Source of the DNA: Saururus chinensis | Lineage: Eukaryota; Streptophyta; Magnoliopsida; Piperales; Saururaceae | DNA length: 64,000 nt | Assembly: GCA_035235625.1 (NCBI GenBank) | Contig: CP141140.1 | Location: forward strand, 25,192,685 to 25,256,684 | Direction: 5' to 3' | Part shown: positions 34,331 to 46,150 of the stretch, one piece after another | How positions within the stretch are numbered: position 1 is the stretch's first letter | How the letters are laid out: each line of letters begins with the position of its first letter | The notes under the pieces: generated by a model | Seen by the model: the letters and a program-made list of their open reading frames with translations, nothing else | Told to the model about the DNA's origin: nothing | Databases searched by the model: none | Translations under genes and position numbers: made by a program

Positions 34331-35558
34331 GGGTAAATAGCATTTAGACCCCCTAGATTATGATGAAAATGTACTTACATCCCCTGCATTATGAAAACCA
34401 GCACAAAACCACTGGTACAATATCCTTTTTTTCATATTCCTTCCCTCTCCTTTCACCTTCTTTGTTTTTTACCATAGCAAACATCTTTGCCCACCTTCCC
34501 AAGTCTCTTCCTCCTCACATGAACCAAAGTTTCTTTTATTATGCCCAGCATACTAGACTTGATCTTGGCTTCCCCACATTCATTGACGAAGTAATATTGG
34601 AGTATGCTCTTCCCTACCCCTTCACAAAATTTGACACCCAGACGGAGCATAGTCAATAATGATGCTTGAGCAAGATTGATAGTGATGTGTATAACTGTAC
34701 TACACGTTAGGCGAAAACTGCAGACAAGGCATTTGAGAAAACTATCCCACCGGCTCATGTCATCCTAGTGCTGGAGGGATTTGACAGCACTAACCATGCT
34801 CAAGGTTGTGGCTCATGGTAGCCATAGGTGGGGCAGGGTGGTGCCGGTCAATATAAAAAAGAATATAAAGGAAGTCTAAGGGGTCGTTTGGATACTAAAT
34901 TAATTTGAATTAGTTCAAAAAATTCACCGCCGAAAGTAAATTACGTTTGGTAAGAAAATTTGTTATAATAAATTTAGATATCGCGTCAAACCCAATTTTA
35001 AAATTTTAAACTAATATAACTCTCTCTTTGATATGCACGTTCTTCGTACCATTACGCTTCTAAATTTGAACTTTATCAAACAAGATCCCACAAAGGTAGG
35101 TAATTTTGAATTTTTAAAGTAGGCCCTACTTATATGACATGTTTTTCGAGGCTCAAATCGATATGAATGATAACCATTGAAAAATATAGAATCTGTATTT
35201 TTTAAAATGATGATTAGGAGACTTAATCAACTGAATCACCTCATAAAGTTATTCAATGATTCAGGCCAATTCAGGCTTAAAATGGCCTGAATCTAACTTC
35301 AATACTGAATAGCTTCTACACATAAATAAGATTCTAAAAATTCAGTATTGAACTGACATTGAATCGATTGAATATTATGAGGATTCAGTACCCAAACAGC
35401 CCCTAAGTTAGTGTAAGGATAAAGAGACTTGGGAAAGTGGGACCTATAATCAAATAGCAAAGAAGGATATTTGCAGTGGGTTATGTGAAGATTTTAATAA
35501 TGCAGAGGGTGTATGTACATTTTCATCATAATCCACGCGGTGTAAGTGACATTTACCC
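34331..35558. mobile_element. MULE-type non-autonomous element with long inverted ends
   Basis: The left arm GGGTAAATAGCATTTAGACC...GATTATGATGAAAATGTAC is matched in reverse by the right arm ending GTACATTTTCATCATAATCC...TAAGTGACATTTACCC. About 65 bp pair with a few changes, a length typical of Mutator-like inverted repeats. A 9-bp target duplication is not evident (TATAAACAAA against TAAAAATCAA). Open frames inside do not resemble known proteins. It lies upstream of the F-box gene and holds another MITE at 34880-35403. Confidence 0.72.
34880..35403. mobile_element. Tourist-like (PIF/Harbinger) MITE, 524 bp, TAA duplication
   Basis: Starts GGGGTCGTTTGGATACTAAA and ends in the complement of GGGGCTGTTTGGGTACTGAA. 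TAA occurs immediately before (34877-34879) and after (35404-35406). These ends and the 3-bp duplication are the Tourist/Harbinger signature. It has no coding sequence and is nested in the MULE-type element. Confidence 0.85.
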
Positions 35559-36488
35559 TAAAAATCAACCCTTAGACGCAATCTGGTTAACAGTGCACCC
35601 TGCCCGTTAAAGATCGGATATTACTAATTGGAATCACATAAAAATCATATGTTACAAAAAGTTTAATTGGTCATACAACACAACCAGATGCAAGATTCTT
35701 TTCCTAAAAAACAATTCATGACGAACTAAATCAAATTAACATTCCCATATCTCAAATCACAAAACTCCTGCATGCAACCAACCAAGAACTTCTCAACAAT
35801 ATCAGATAACACCTTATAATAAGCGCTCACCCAACAATGGGGCATTTCCCAGAAAGTCACAAAACCGCATGAGCCCAAAAATGGGAAACGAAATTTAAAC
35901 AAATTGATCAGTCAGACCAGCGAGCATTACTTCAATGTTTGAAGGCGCGCAGCCAACCAGCAAAGAGACAGAGCCCAGAAATATAAAAGGGAAAGGCTTT
36001 GTTTACCCAGGCCTATTGAAGACGAGGAGCAAACTGGTCCTTCGAATCCTCCGAACAGAAGGGTAGCTCCATCAGTCGTTGATAATGACGACCAAACAAG
36101 GAAAGCAGACGGAAAATAAAAGAGTTGGAAAGTAGATACTAGAGATTAGAGGCACATTTCAGCTGCATTTCTGTTGTCGTCGGCCGGCGAACAGCCGGGA
36201 GGGGAGGGAAGGGGAGTCGTCAGACCAGCTGTCGGGGAATTCGGGTATAGGGTTTAGGGGTGGGAAACGGGAATTTTTGGACCATTGTTTACCTTTTCGG
36301 GTTAGCTAATTTGGCTTTGCGGACCGGATATGTTAATCGAACCGAAATTTCTGATAGCACTTTTTCTCTGTGAGCGGACTATATAACACATCATTAAACT
36401 CTTCGACTCCTCTCTCCACCAAACAGGGCAAAAATTCTTCATTTTACCCTTTACTTCGGTACCTTATCCTTCTATAAATTTTATCTTA
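35559..36488 (-). promoter_or_regulatory. Upstream flank of the F-box gene
   Basis: No coding sequence is seen. The region 36000-36250 is richer in GC, with GGCCGGCGAACAGCCGGGAG near 36182, and could hold the promoter or an untranslated first exon of the F-box gene more than 1.9 kb upstream of its ATG. This is inferred only from composition and position; no splice site could be proved. Confidence 0.3.
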
Positions 36489-38313
36489 GGGCCTCTTAGG
36501 GGTTCGGGAAAAATAAGTCGGAAAATAAATTTTCTTAATAAATAATTTTGTACCTAGGTAGGGGTTTTAGAAAATTTTAAAATGGAAAATTTTATTTTTC
36601 CGACCCCTAGAAAAGTGGGTAGAAATGTGGGATTTATTTCCCGACCCCCCGGAAACTATTTTTCCAAACGTCGGGTTTGGTCTTGAGGAGATCCTCATCG
36701 CCCTCCCCAATATGTCTCTCTTCTTCTCCCTTTCAATTTCTCTGGCCTCGGGATTTGTTTATGTCATCTTCTCTCGATCTACCTCTCTAATTTTCAGGTG
36801 TTTGCCTCTGCCATCTCCGTCGAAGATTGCCATTCTCCTCCAACATAAACACTCCGCCTCAGGCAAGCACAGGACGTCACGCCAAGGACAGCCACCACCA
36901 TTACAATATGTCATTATAGATATTATACTTACATTCAACCTCCAGTACTGCTGCAGTAACTATGACCTTAAAAAAAATCTTACTAATTTTTCATTTCTCT
37001 GGCTTTGGACTTCGATTCTTTAGCTTTCAAACTATTTTTTGAAGGTTTTTGTTAGTTGGGATTAAAGGATCTCTCCTCTAGTTTATCCTTTTTTCTCTTC
37101 TCTAATATGAAATTCTTTAGCTCTATTTATATTCTCTGCTTTCTATCTATTTGAGGTTGGTTTCTTTGCTTGTCTTTATTGTTTATTTCGTTTTGATCTT
37201 ATATAATCAGCCAATCTAACACCTCCTTATCTGTTCTATTTCATTCGGAACTCTCATCAATAGAGGAGATTGAGCTTTTTGTAGCGAAGAGTGTAGATGT
37301 AGGCACATATTCATGGATGAAGAGAGAGTTGATACAGAGAAGTGCGCTCTTGTTGCTTCTTCTGCGTCGTCGTTGTCTTCTCCAGCTGCCGGTTGTGGGA
37401 GAGGGAGTGGACACTGAGTAGGCAGTCTATTAGCTTATTGATTGACATAAAAGCTGCCCTCAAATTGGGCTTCGATTCTTTAGAACTATTTTCCATCTTT
37501 AGGCCATTAATTCTGCCCCAAATTAGATGCTTTCTATGTATTGACTCATTCTTTATGTAAACTTTCCTGCACATCACTTATTTCCTTCTTTAGGTCTTCT
37601 TCGTTGTTTTGAATTCTTTATTTTTTTGCTATGTTTTTTGGATGTTTTTTGTTGTTGTAAATTTGCTTTTTATTCTAGACATTCCTTTCTTATGTCTCCT
37701 CTCCTTATTACATTGGCTGCTTGTGTATAAGATCTTAAAAAACCTTCCATGCGACCTGCTGATATGCACTTGTTTACCTTGGCTGCTGATAAGTTTTTTT
37801 GGGGTGCATAATATCTATAATGACTAAACACTGTAAGCATGTTCGGAGGATTAAATTTCCTCTTGTTTTACGTTTGTGTTCAGTTAGGAAATAAATTTTA
37901 GAGGCTCCGGCATCGATAAGCTGCTCGGATTGAAAAAATGGTCATATAAATGATGCTGCTTGTTTAGTTGGGACTTGGTTTTCTAACAGAGATGTTGCTT
38001 GGTTTTCAGCTTCTGGCTTGCACTCTTGGGTGGCAATTTTTAAGTTCCCTGCACACGAGGTAGTTTTTGCATTACAAGCACATGTATCAATTTTCTATCT
38101 TTTCACACTTATTCAAATTTAGTGGGTCAAAATATGGGAGGCTGATCTTTCATCTAGTGGGTCATATTTCTCAGACCCTCACTGAGAAGAGAGGCTGAGA
38201 TTGAAAACCATGTTCTTGTGATAGAAATGAGACCTTTTTCCACATTTAATTCCAAGAAAAGTATGAAGCTTTTTTTCAATATGTATTTATTTCTCTCTCC
38301 CTTTGTCTTTCAG

Positions 38314-38496
38314 GATATTTTCCACTTGATTGTAGGTATTTTTAAAGGATTAGCTTATGTCAATGCACCATCATTTGGAAGAAGAGATGTTATCTTGGAA
38401 ACTCTTGCAAGATATAGGTCATGTGATGTGATTTTGGATCTTGAATGTGATGATTTGGTGAATGAACTGTTCAGTACTTTTCTCTCTGTTGTCAAG
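38314..38496 (+). pseudogene. Captured exon of PDS5 (sister-chromatid cohesion)
   Basis: The frame reads DIFHLIVGIFKGL, then GRRDVILETLARYRSC, then DLECDDLVNELFSTF. This is the conserved HEAT-repeat stretch of plant PDS5 proteins, which regulate cohesin on chromosomes. An acceptor (TTTGTCTTTCAG, ending 38313) precedes it and a GTAATG donor-like site follows, so it looks like one whole exon with its splice sites. The open frame extends 5' of the acceptor by chance. No other PDS5 exon was found nearby, which points to a captured genomic fragment inside the Harbinger element and not a gene. Confidence 0.75.
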
Positions 38497-39003
38497 TAAT
38501 GCTAGCTTTAAGATACAATTAACTCATGTTTATTCAATTTTAAAATGAATATTGTATCTGGGTATTTTTCAAAATTTCTGTTTGCACACCCTGTTTTTGT
38601 CTCAAAAAATTTTCATTGTTTTGAGGGGAATGATGAAAACAGCTCTTTCCCTTGAATATTTATGTGTTGATGGTTTATTGGCTCTTTTGCCATATGGATT
38701 TTTTCTGCTTTCCCTATAATTTACTTATCCATGCATATATTAAGAATTTATTTAATGCCTTTCATAACCTAATACTTCTCTTCGGCTCTTCTCAGATTAT
38801 TTCTTACAATTTTCGTAGACTTGCTCACAAATATCGATCTTAATCAAAGAACCTTTCTGGCTTTTTGCTTGTTGGCACTGAGACTATATTTTAGTATGAT
38901 CCAGATATAGGATACAAGACATTTTCTTCAGTGGCTCTTATCTTTAACTCTGTCTATGATTTCCTTGTCTGCCAATTCCATTGAAAATACTGTGCTTTTG
39001 CAG

Positions 39004-39141
39004 CCAATGAATATCCTACTTGGTGACAGCTTAGAAGCCAAACTTTCAGATTTTGGTTTGTCAAAAGTGATGGACCAGGGTCAATCATATGTGAGCTCTG
39101 AAGTCAGGGGAACCTTTGGTTATGTTGACCTCAAGTATTAG
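39004..39141 (+). pseudogene. Captured exon of a receptor-like kinase (activation segment)
   Basis: The frame reads [13 protein letters not shown] then [16 protein letters not shown] and [11 protein letters not shown], then stops. NILL, DFG and GTFGY are the catalytic-loop end, the DFG motif and the activation-segment landmarks of plant receptor-like kinases. The usual GYVDPEY has become GYVDLKY and a stop follows, so it cannot encode a working kinase. A strong acceptor (GTGCTTTTGCAG) sits directly before it. The rest of the kinase is absent. It lies inside the Harbinger element 500 bp from the PDS5 exon, and the two are unrelated genes in nature. Confidence 0.75.
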
Positions 39142-39198
39142 CTGGATAAGATCCAGTTATGACTATCACAAAAGTCACATCTTTCTTATTGGAAAAAT

Positions 39199-39360
39199 GC
39201 TTTTTTGACGTGAAGATTTTCATGTCAAAACACTACTTCATCTCCCCCACACCATTGATGAGTGGAGCCCACACTATTAATAAGTTGTGGGCTCCACTCA
39301 TCAGTGGTATGGGAGAGATGAAGTAACATTTTCACGTGAGAACCTTCACGTCAAAATAGC
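39199..39360. mobile_element. Long-stem fold-back MITE, 162 bp
   Basis: The left arm GCTTTTTTGACGTGAAGATT...TGATGAGTGGAGCCCACA pairs with the right arm TGTGGGCTCCACTCATCA...CTTCACGTCAAAATAGC across about 75 bp with few mismatches and a short ATTAATAA loop. Such hairpins can give rise to small RNAs. The target duplication is unclear. It is nested in the Harbinger element. Confidence 0.8.
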
Positions 39361-40294
39361 ACTACTCTTCTTATTGTGGCTCTTGCCAATCTAAAATTTG
39401 CTTGACTATGACCTCTATGAATTGGGTTATGCAGATCCTAACACAACACAGTGTCATATCATTTACTTGAAAACCATAAATGTTTACTACACTAGAACTC
39501 GATTTGTTTTGTTATCCTTCGTTTTTCATCTCTTTGTGTATGTGGCAAAGTCTGACCCATTTATTAGTTGGGTACGGCTTGGGCTGGAGTTCCAAACCGT
39601 TAGTTCTTTTACTAGGACCCCAATTCCAATATTTCATATTTTCACCATACAAAGTAGATAAATAGTGAACTGTCATATTTATATGTTTCCAATTTACTCA
39701 TAACAATTTTTATCCTCCTCCTCAACAGTGATTTTCTGTATATTTAAGCTATCTTGCACAACAGATCATGCTTTTTCTTCATGTATTATGATAAGTTTTA
39801 AAGTAGCTTTCTAACATAGCAAACAATTTCTGAGTGTGATGTCTGCAAATTTTATGACCTGCTTGAAGCTGATTGCAGTGCATATTGTCTGAGTGTATAA
39901 GAACCAAAATTGTTGTTAAAGTTTAAATGGTTCTAAGGTGTGAAGAAAGTGAATATATGTTCCCATGTTACAATCTGCCAGTGCAACCTTCTTCTTTTTA
40001 CTAAATTATACCTTCTACTAAATTATACCTTCATTGAGTGCCTTTAAGAGTACCTTTTCTTGCATTAGATAGTTTTCTAAATTTATGTCAGAGATACATG
40101 TGTATCGTCATCACCACATTCCAGTTACAGAGTTTAAGTATTATGTCACATTATATTTTAAGTATTTCTGCTAAAACTGCAACGAGCAAATCTGAACAGG
40201 ATTCTTTTTTGTGATTCTTCTTTCCGAAGTCTGAACAGGATTCTTTTTCTAGTTTCAATTTAGTTTATGCATTACAATATTGTGTCATTTTCTC

Positions 40295-40525
40295 AGGACT
40301 CATGACTGAAGTTCTTATTTAGGTTCTCAGTAAAACCATGTGCTCAACTACCAAGTTAATCACCAATTTGTAAGATTTATGAGCTTATGGCTGAAGTTCT
40401 TATATAGGTTATGGGCAAAGCCCCGTGCTCAACTAACTCTAACTAAAGAGAACACTTCACCCATGTTAATCACAAATTTGTATTATTTATGGACTTATGA
40501 CTGAAGTTCTTATATAGGTTGTCGA
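40295..40525 (+). repeat. Three direct repeats around CTGAAGTTCTTATATAGG
   Basis: Copies near 40305, 40389 and 40500 share CTTATGACTGAAGTTCTTAT then TAGGTT, and the first two intervals share GTGCTCAACTA and TTAATCACAAATTTGTA. Spacing is about 85-110 bp. The function is unknown. Confidence 0.7.
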
Positions 40526-41325
40526 ACATTATGTTGCAGTTAACGCATGTTCACTTTTTGAGTATCTCTCTTTGACAAATTTGTATGTTTTCTTTGTTTT
40601 TGCTTGGTGAGCTGATGCTTATTTATGCTTTATTAGTGGACAACTTGTTAGAATATCTATTTATAGAAATTATTAATCGATTGCCTTTCATGCTTGCTAG
40701 CATATTGTAGTTACATTGCTGGAGGGTTTGGGTGTTGATGCTTCCCCTAGTGATTTGCCTCATAATGATTTTGTGTGCTTATGTATAACACTATGCAGGT
40801 GTTGATTCTTTTGCCATTTAAAAGCATTGCACTTCGGTTTGTGAAGAGGCTCATAGAAATTTCTCCCTTGGTATGGATAATCTTCTCTATGATTTACTAT
40901 ATAATTATAGAGGTGTTAACTTACTATATAATTTTTCTATTGCTGCAAAAAATAAATTCGTTTTAGTTCATGCTTTTCATTATCAATGATGTAGTGCATA
41001 TTGTAGACCAAGATAAAAAGTTTATTTACAAGATTGAAGGGAGGTGTAGGTGTTTTTGTACCAAAAAAAAAAGAGAAAAACAAGATCTTTTTTCTTCGAA
41101 GAAAATTGACCATTTACATAATTCTCAATTTGTAAGCATTAATAGCTTACCTTCTCACAACTAACTACGAGCTACATTGTGTTAAATGTTTATACTGTTG
41201 AAGTTGTTCTTTTCATTACTTGTCAAATTATTAGTTTTTATTATTTTTTAATTTTATTTATAGTAATATTTAATTTAATTATTACTTAATTTTTTGTGTT
41301 GTGATTTATTTTGGTAGAATAAACA

Positions 41326-41640
41326 ATGGTGAAAAAAAATAGCAATGAGAAATGGACTACTCAAGAGGATGAGACAATGCTTGATCTTTTGGAAGAAGCA
41401 AAAATTAATGGGCTTAGAGTTGGAAATGCATGGGTATCTACTATGTTGCCCAGTGTTTTGCAAAAGTTTACAAAGAGGACTGGGGTTGTGAAAACAAAAG
41501 ACCATGTTATCAATCGTTTAAAAACTTGGAAAAAAATATGTGTAATTACAATGATATTTAGGAAGTTATTAAGCAATAGAGTTGAATACTTGTTCTTATT
41601 TCTTATTTATTTCATAAGTATGGTATTCTTAAATAAATGA
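41326..41640 (+). CDS. MYB/SANT-like DNA-binding protein of PIF/Harbinger type (ORF1)
   Basis: The 104-residue frame opens KWTTQEDETMLDLLEEAKIN, then WVSTMLPSVLQKFTKRTG and HVINRLKTWKK. This is the MYB/SANT-like domain used by the ORF1 proteins of PIF/Harbinger transposons and by the related plant L10-interacting MYB family. In Harbinger elements ORF1 binds the ends and brings in the transposase. The protein after residue 75 does not look conserved, so an exon may end near KTWKK with further exons lost. Position 550 bp from the right terminus, inside an element with Harbinger ends, supports the call. Whether it is still functional is open. Confidence 0.72.
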   Translation: MVKKNSNEKWTTQEDETMLDLLEEAKINGLRVGNAWVSTMLPSVLQKFTKRTGVVKTKDHVINRLKTWKKICVITMIFRKLLSNRVEYLFLFLIYFISMVFLNK

Positions 41641-42189
41641 AAGAATTATGGGACTTGCAGCCATTTGTATTGTTCTTAGAATTTTTATTTTTTATAAAAT
41701 ATTTTATAGATTATTTTATATAAAATATTTAATAGAATAAAATCATTGCAAAATAATAGTTTTATATAGATGCATGTGCATAATAAAATGTGTATTTAAG
41801 TTAATATAAATTTTTTATTAACTTTATTTTAAAGAATAAAAAATTTATGTCCAAGATATTTTTTTTGGCAGTAAATTGTATTTTTTTACTCACTAAAAAG
41901 GTTATCTCATTAAAAAAAATGTAAAAGGACATAAATAAAAAAGCTACCTCATTAAAAAAATGTGTAAAACGATATAAATATAATATTCTCTATTAACATG
42001 GATTTTTTTATCTAATAATTTTTTTAAAATACATATGTTAAAAATATTTCTTGAAAATTTTTTTAAATAAACCCCTAACCATGGAAATTTTAATTTCTAT
42101 GACAATTTATTTCCATAGAAATATAATTTTCCTAAAAAGTTATTTTTCCTAGAAAATATTTTTTTTCTAAAACCCCTAATAGGCCCTTA

Positions 42190-43096
42190 CCTCCCCCATA
42201 ATTGAACCCCCTAAAACAACACTTCTTCTAGAGTTGCAGCGGCCTCCTTTTCTTCCTTGTCTTTTAGGCTACGCCATTGTCAATGGGTAACAACTAATTC
42301 TCACCATCTAGTCATGGTTACTAGCTTGCCAGACCAGGCTATGGTATGTCGGCCTCACGAAAGCCATGCTAGGTTGTGACCACATTGGTCTGTCCAAATC
42401 GAGGTATGGTGATGTAAACTAATTGGCTTAGAGCTAACATGGAGAAATAGGACAAGTGGAAGAAAATGCACTAACTTTATGTTGAACAATCAATGGGGGA
42501 GAGATTGATCACCTACTACTAGTTCAAGTCGAAGCCCCAAGTGATCCATCAAGCCACAAGCAATTGATTGATCTAGTAAATTATGCGCACACCACCAATG
42601 CACAATTGATCAGCCTTTCAAGCAATTGATTAAACATGTTTCCAAGATAAGTTCAATTCCGTTTTGGATTAGGATATTTGTTTTGGATTGCTTTCTTCAT
42701 AATCTTTCTTTTCTAGGAGTCTTAATTCGGTAATCTTTTATTTATTTAGGCATTTTTTAGTTTATTTTCTCTATTTTTGATTGGTTAGTCATAATTGAAC
42801 TTCTATTATTTACAATTACATCATTAAGACTTATATAAAAGACTTAGCTCTATCATAGAAGCTATTAGTTTTGTAATATTGTTGAATAAGAAGAGAGTTT
42901 CTTTCTCCATTGGTTTGTCCTCTACTTCGCACATTTACTATTGTAAATTGTATATTGCATGAGAGAAAAATTATATACGTCTGTAGCTGGATTCATTGAG
43001 CAATGTAAGTCCCATCAATCCCAAACCTTCATCATCACATGGTCACAGCCACATCAGCCTAGCTGAGCCTCAACTAAGAAAGCAGAGATTGGTGCA
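42190..43096 (+). mobile_element. Gypsy-type LTR remnant (type 3)
   Basis: The part from about 42470 matches the LTR at 56140-56710 in order: GATTGATC dyads, TATTTTTGATTGGTTAGTC, TTACATCATTAAGACTTATA with TATAAAAG near 42834, a leader, and GTCCCATCAATCCC. Between 42190 and 42470 lies unassigned GC-richer sequence. No gag or pol follows, so it is a solo or fragmentary LTR. Confidence 0.5.
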
Positions 43097-44424
43097 TGTC
43101 ACAACCCAACTCCCCAGATGTTTTACGAAAATTTTAACATAAGAATTTTTTTCATTAATAAATAGGTACAAAAATTCATAATTCTACAAAATTGCGATAA
43201 TGAGTTTGAGACACATAATCACTAAACAATGAAGAGCCATCTGAATCCATCTTCTATCATACCTCCCAAAACCTATGCGTACACAAATACGCACGGTGGC
43301 AAACCACCCATAAGCTAAAGCTCAATATGCTAGTCTAATCTATAATAGATCGTAATAAAGATATAACTATATACAACCTAAACATACTCATACATTTACA
43401 TGCATCATACCACATGAATGCATTTCATTTCAACTTATTAAGTGAGCATACCATATGTCATGAAATGAAATGTTATGAATTGCCTACACATCATACTTTT
43501 CAGCCAAAAGAACCATATGCACAACCCACCAAGTATAGCTAGTACAAAAATACCTTACTTTCTCCACTAGATTCATACTATAACATGAATACCATAACTT
43601 GGCTACCTCTATGTTATAGTTAGAGCAATTTTGAAACAAACCAAAGGCATTCAACCTAAAACATATTGAAGTAATTCACATACTATGATTTACAAATGTA
43701 TATACGATCATCTTCCACTTTACTTAGACACTTTCACCAAAGAAGTCACATCATTAGATCACCCATTTGCAGCAAGTATCAACCCTGATGGCATTACATA
43801 TCGTACCACTACAAAGTCCTCATGAGCCCGCAACCATTTTGGTATCATTAGTTCCATCTAGTTGGATTTAAACAAAGCTCTAAACCTCGCGCCTACTTTC
43901 AGCAGGAAATCAAAGACTAATTTGAGGTGCCAGATCTTAAAAGTGATTGGATAGACCTGGTATTTTGTCTTTTTTTACTCCCAGACAAATACATTTGAAC
44001 ATCTAAGAGAAATTTTGGTCTATTCTGGAACATATCAACAGATCCATTTGTTGTAACCCTTAGGATTACAAGGTAAATTGTGTAGAAAGTTGGACGAAAG
44101 GGGAGAATAATCAGATGGGGAAGAGTAGGAGAGACAAAGAGACACACAACTCTGTTCTCAGAAATTTACTGTTCACATCTACTGTAGCAACGGGCAGCAA
44201 ACCCTTTAATAGTTTCACTTACCCAATTACAACTCCTAATCAAATTAGGAAACTGACATGAAATAGAGCATGAACTAAATTAGGAAAGCTAATTAAATTA
44301 AGCTTCAACTATATAAAGAATCTTGAGACTTATTAAACTAGAATTATCTTAAACTAGGAAAGTTCTAATACCTTCAGAATAGCTAGCCCAAAGTTTCTGT
44401 CAGGAAAGGAAAAGGGACATAACA
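43097..44424 (-). mobile_element. LTR remnant, probably family 2, reverse orientation
   Basis: It begins TGTCACAACCCAACTCCCC and carries a form of the common palindrome, TAAGCTAAAGCTCA at 43311-43324, after ACCACCCA, as in the other reverse LTRs. A reverse TATA-like AACTATATAAAGAATC lies near 44307. The right border, possibly GACATAACA at about 44424, is a guess and no target duplication matches. Confidence 0.4.
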
Positions 44425-46150
44425 CCCTTTGTCCCTTTCACGAGAAAGGGCTACCATATCTACCATTTGTTGTTGCCCAAAGTTAATACGCGATATATCC
44501 CGACCAAAATATTTATGTCCAGCGCGTCCTACCTTAGTTTTTTTTATACCTTCTAACTCCTACGTTTTTACATAGATGCCATTATGTATTTTAAAAACCC
44601 AATATTACCCCTATTCTTTTCCCTTCCGTTCTTCCGGTGGCTAAAAGTTATTCTCCGTTGGCTGCTTTCCTCCATTGCTTCCGTTCTCGATCAAATCTAG
44701 CCTTATCTTCTCAATTCTACTGGACAAAGTACCATACCGGCGTTTCTAAAATCCAACTATGGAATTTTCTTATCAGGGTTAAAATTTTTAGTCACGGCAG
44801 CGAGCTTGGCGGACTCAAAGCTCTGCCACGAGGGCTTCCAGACCTCAAGATCCGGGTACCCATCAGGCAAATTGTCTTCCCCGTCCTCCACCGGAGCTAG
44901 GCGAGCCTCCGTCCAGCTAGCACTTGGAGATGTCGGAGGATCATTGTCCTCCATCTGATTTGCCCTCCCTGCAAATACCCTACCTTCCACTCCTCCGACA
45001 ACACCATGACTTCGCCCCGTAGATCCCCCCTGCCCTTCCTCCACTGCACAAGACCGGAGACTCCCGAATCCCAGAAACCTCGGCAGATCTGAGGCAGCCA
45101 TTCCGGATTCGGAGTTCGCTGTCGGTTTTTGTGTAGCGGGTTTTAGGTTCGTGGCGATGGCTTCATTTGCGGGCTCGAAGGTGTCTGAGCTCGGCCCTGT
45201 CGTTTGGGACAAGGCATGGCACCTCGTCACAATTCTGCTGCGGATTGGGTGGCCCACTGCTTTGGAGGAGCTGGCGGAGAGGTGCCTCTTGTTCCGTGCA
45301 TCGTCGAACTTCGTCGCGTTCCGGAATCGCCTCTCTCCTTGACCGCTGGGCACTGAGCGGCTGGTTTTTGTCCCATTATCTATGTTTTTGGTTGTTGGAA
45401 AGTACGTCACCGGTGGCACTGGTTTGGAAGTCCCACATTGCCAGTAAGACTTTGGGAGGATCATTGTGTATTTGTGTTAACAACCGTCAGGAAGCGGAAG
45501 AGATATGAAGATGTGTTCGCTCCGTTTCCAAAAGTATAATAATAATTTTTATACTAAATTATAGTAAAACATAAAGCAAACTTGGTATTTTGAAGTATAA
45601 TAATACTTTAATAAAAATAACAAAAATGAAGCAAAAAATTATACTTTATATACCTATAATATACAATAAAATATATTGAGAGTGAACATTGCAATAAAAT
45701 AATACTTGAAAGTGATTCTAAAGTTTTAAAATAATCATAGCTCTAAAACCATTTAATGCAATTAGGTAATTGAACCTAAAGCATATTAACACTAAAAAAA
45801 TCTTAAACTAAATTCTACAATTAAAATTTAAAGTATATTCTAAAATTAAAACCTAAAGTATAATAATATTATAAAATTACATTCTTTAAAATAACTGTGT
45901 ATTTCATACTCTTAAGTAAATAATTAATCAACAACTAGAAGCATATTAAGCAAATAAAATACACAGTTGCTTAAATAATTCCTAAAGTAAGATTATATTA
46001 TATAGTAAAATTATATTTTACAAGTATTCTAATATATAATAATATTCTTTATACTAAATTATAGTAAAACATAAAGCAAACTCAATATTTTGAAGTATAA
46101 TAATATTCTTATTAAAATTATACATTAATCAATAAAGAAACTATTGGACC
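44425..46150. other. GC-rich segment with competing open frames, then AT-rich flank
   Basis: From 44630 to 45450 the DNA is markedly GC-richer than its surroundings. A 235-codon frame runs on minus (44757-45464) with PDLEVWKPSWQSFESAKLAA near its end, and a 63-codon plus frame (45151-45342) reads GPVVWDKAWHLVTILLRIGW. I recognise neither. One may be a captured gene piece with the other its shadow. From 45515 to 46130 the DNA is AT-rich with STOWAWAY-like CTCCGTTTCCAAAAGTATAA at 45519. Confidence 0.4.

Larger units (their letters stand above)
36489..42186 (+). mobile_element. PIF/Harbinger element, 5698 bp, TTA duplication, carrying gene fragments
   Basis: Left end GGGCCTCTTAGGGGTT and right end the complement of GGGCCTATTAGGGGTT match at 15 of 16 bases. 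TTA sits directly outside both (36486-36488, 42187-42189), the target preferred by PIF/Harbinger. Subterminal AT-rich sequence is also loosely inverted. It encodes a MYB/SANT-like protein of the kind that helps the Harbinger transposase (41326). I found no DDE transposase frame, so it is probably non-autonomous. It also carries exon-sized pieces of PDS5 (38314-38496) and a receptor-like kinase (39004-39141), a fold-back MITE and a tandem repeat. Both ends being intact implies fairly recent movement or preservation. Confidence 0.85.

Noticed and set aside
36625-37023. 132-codon open frame near the Harbinger left end
   Set aside because: CT-rich leader-like sequence with no family match; its start lies in the subterminal repeat.
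44757-45464. 235-codon open frame on minus as a host gene
   Set aside because: It has no recognisable domain, a plus-strand frame competes, and its length is explained by high GC. Kept only as an unassigned segment.
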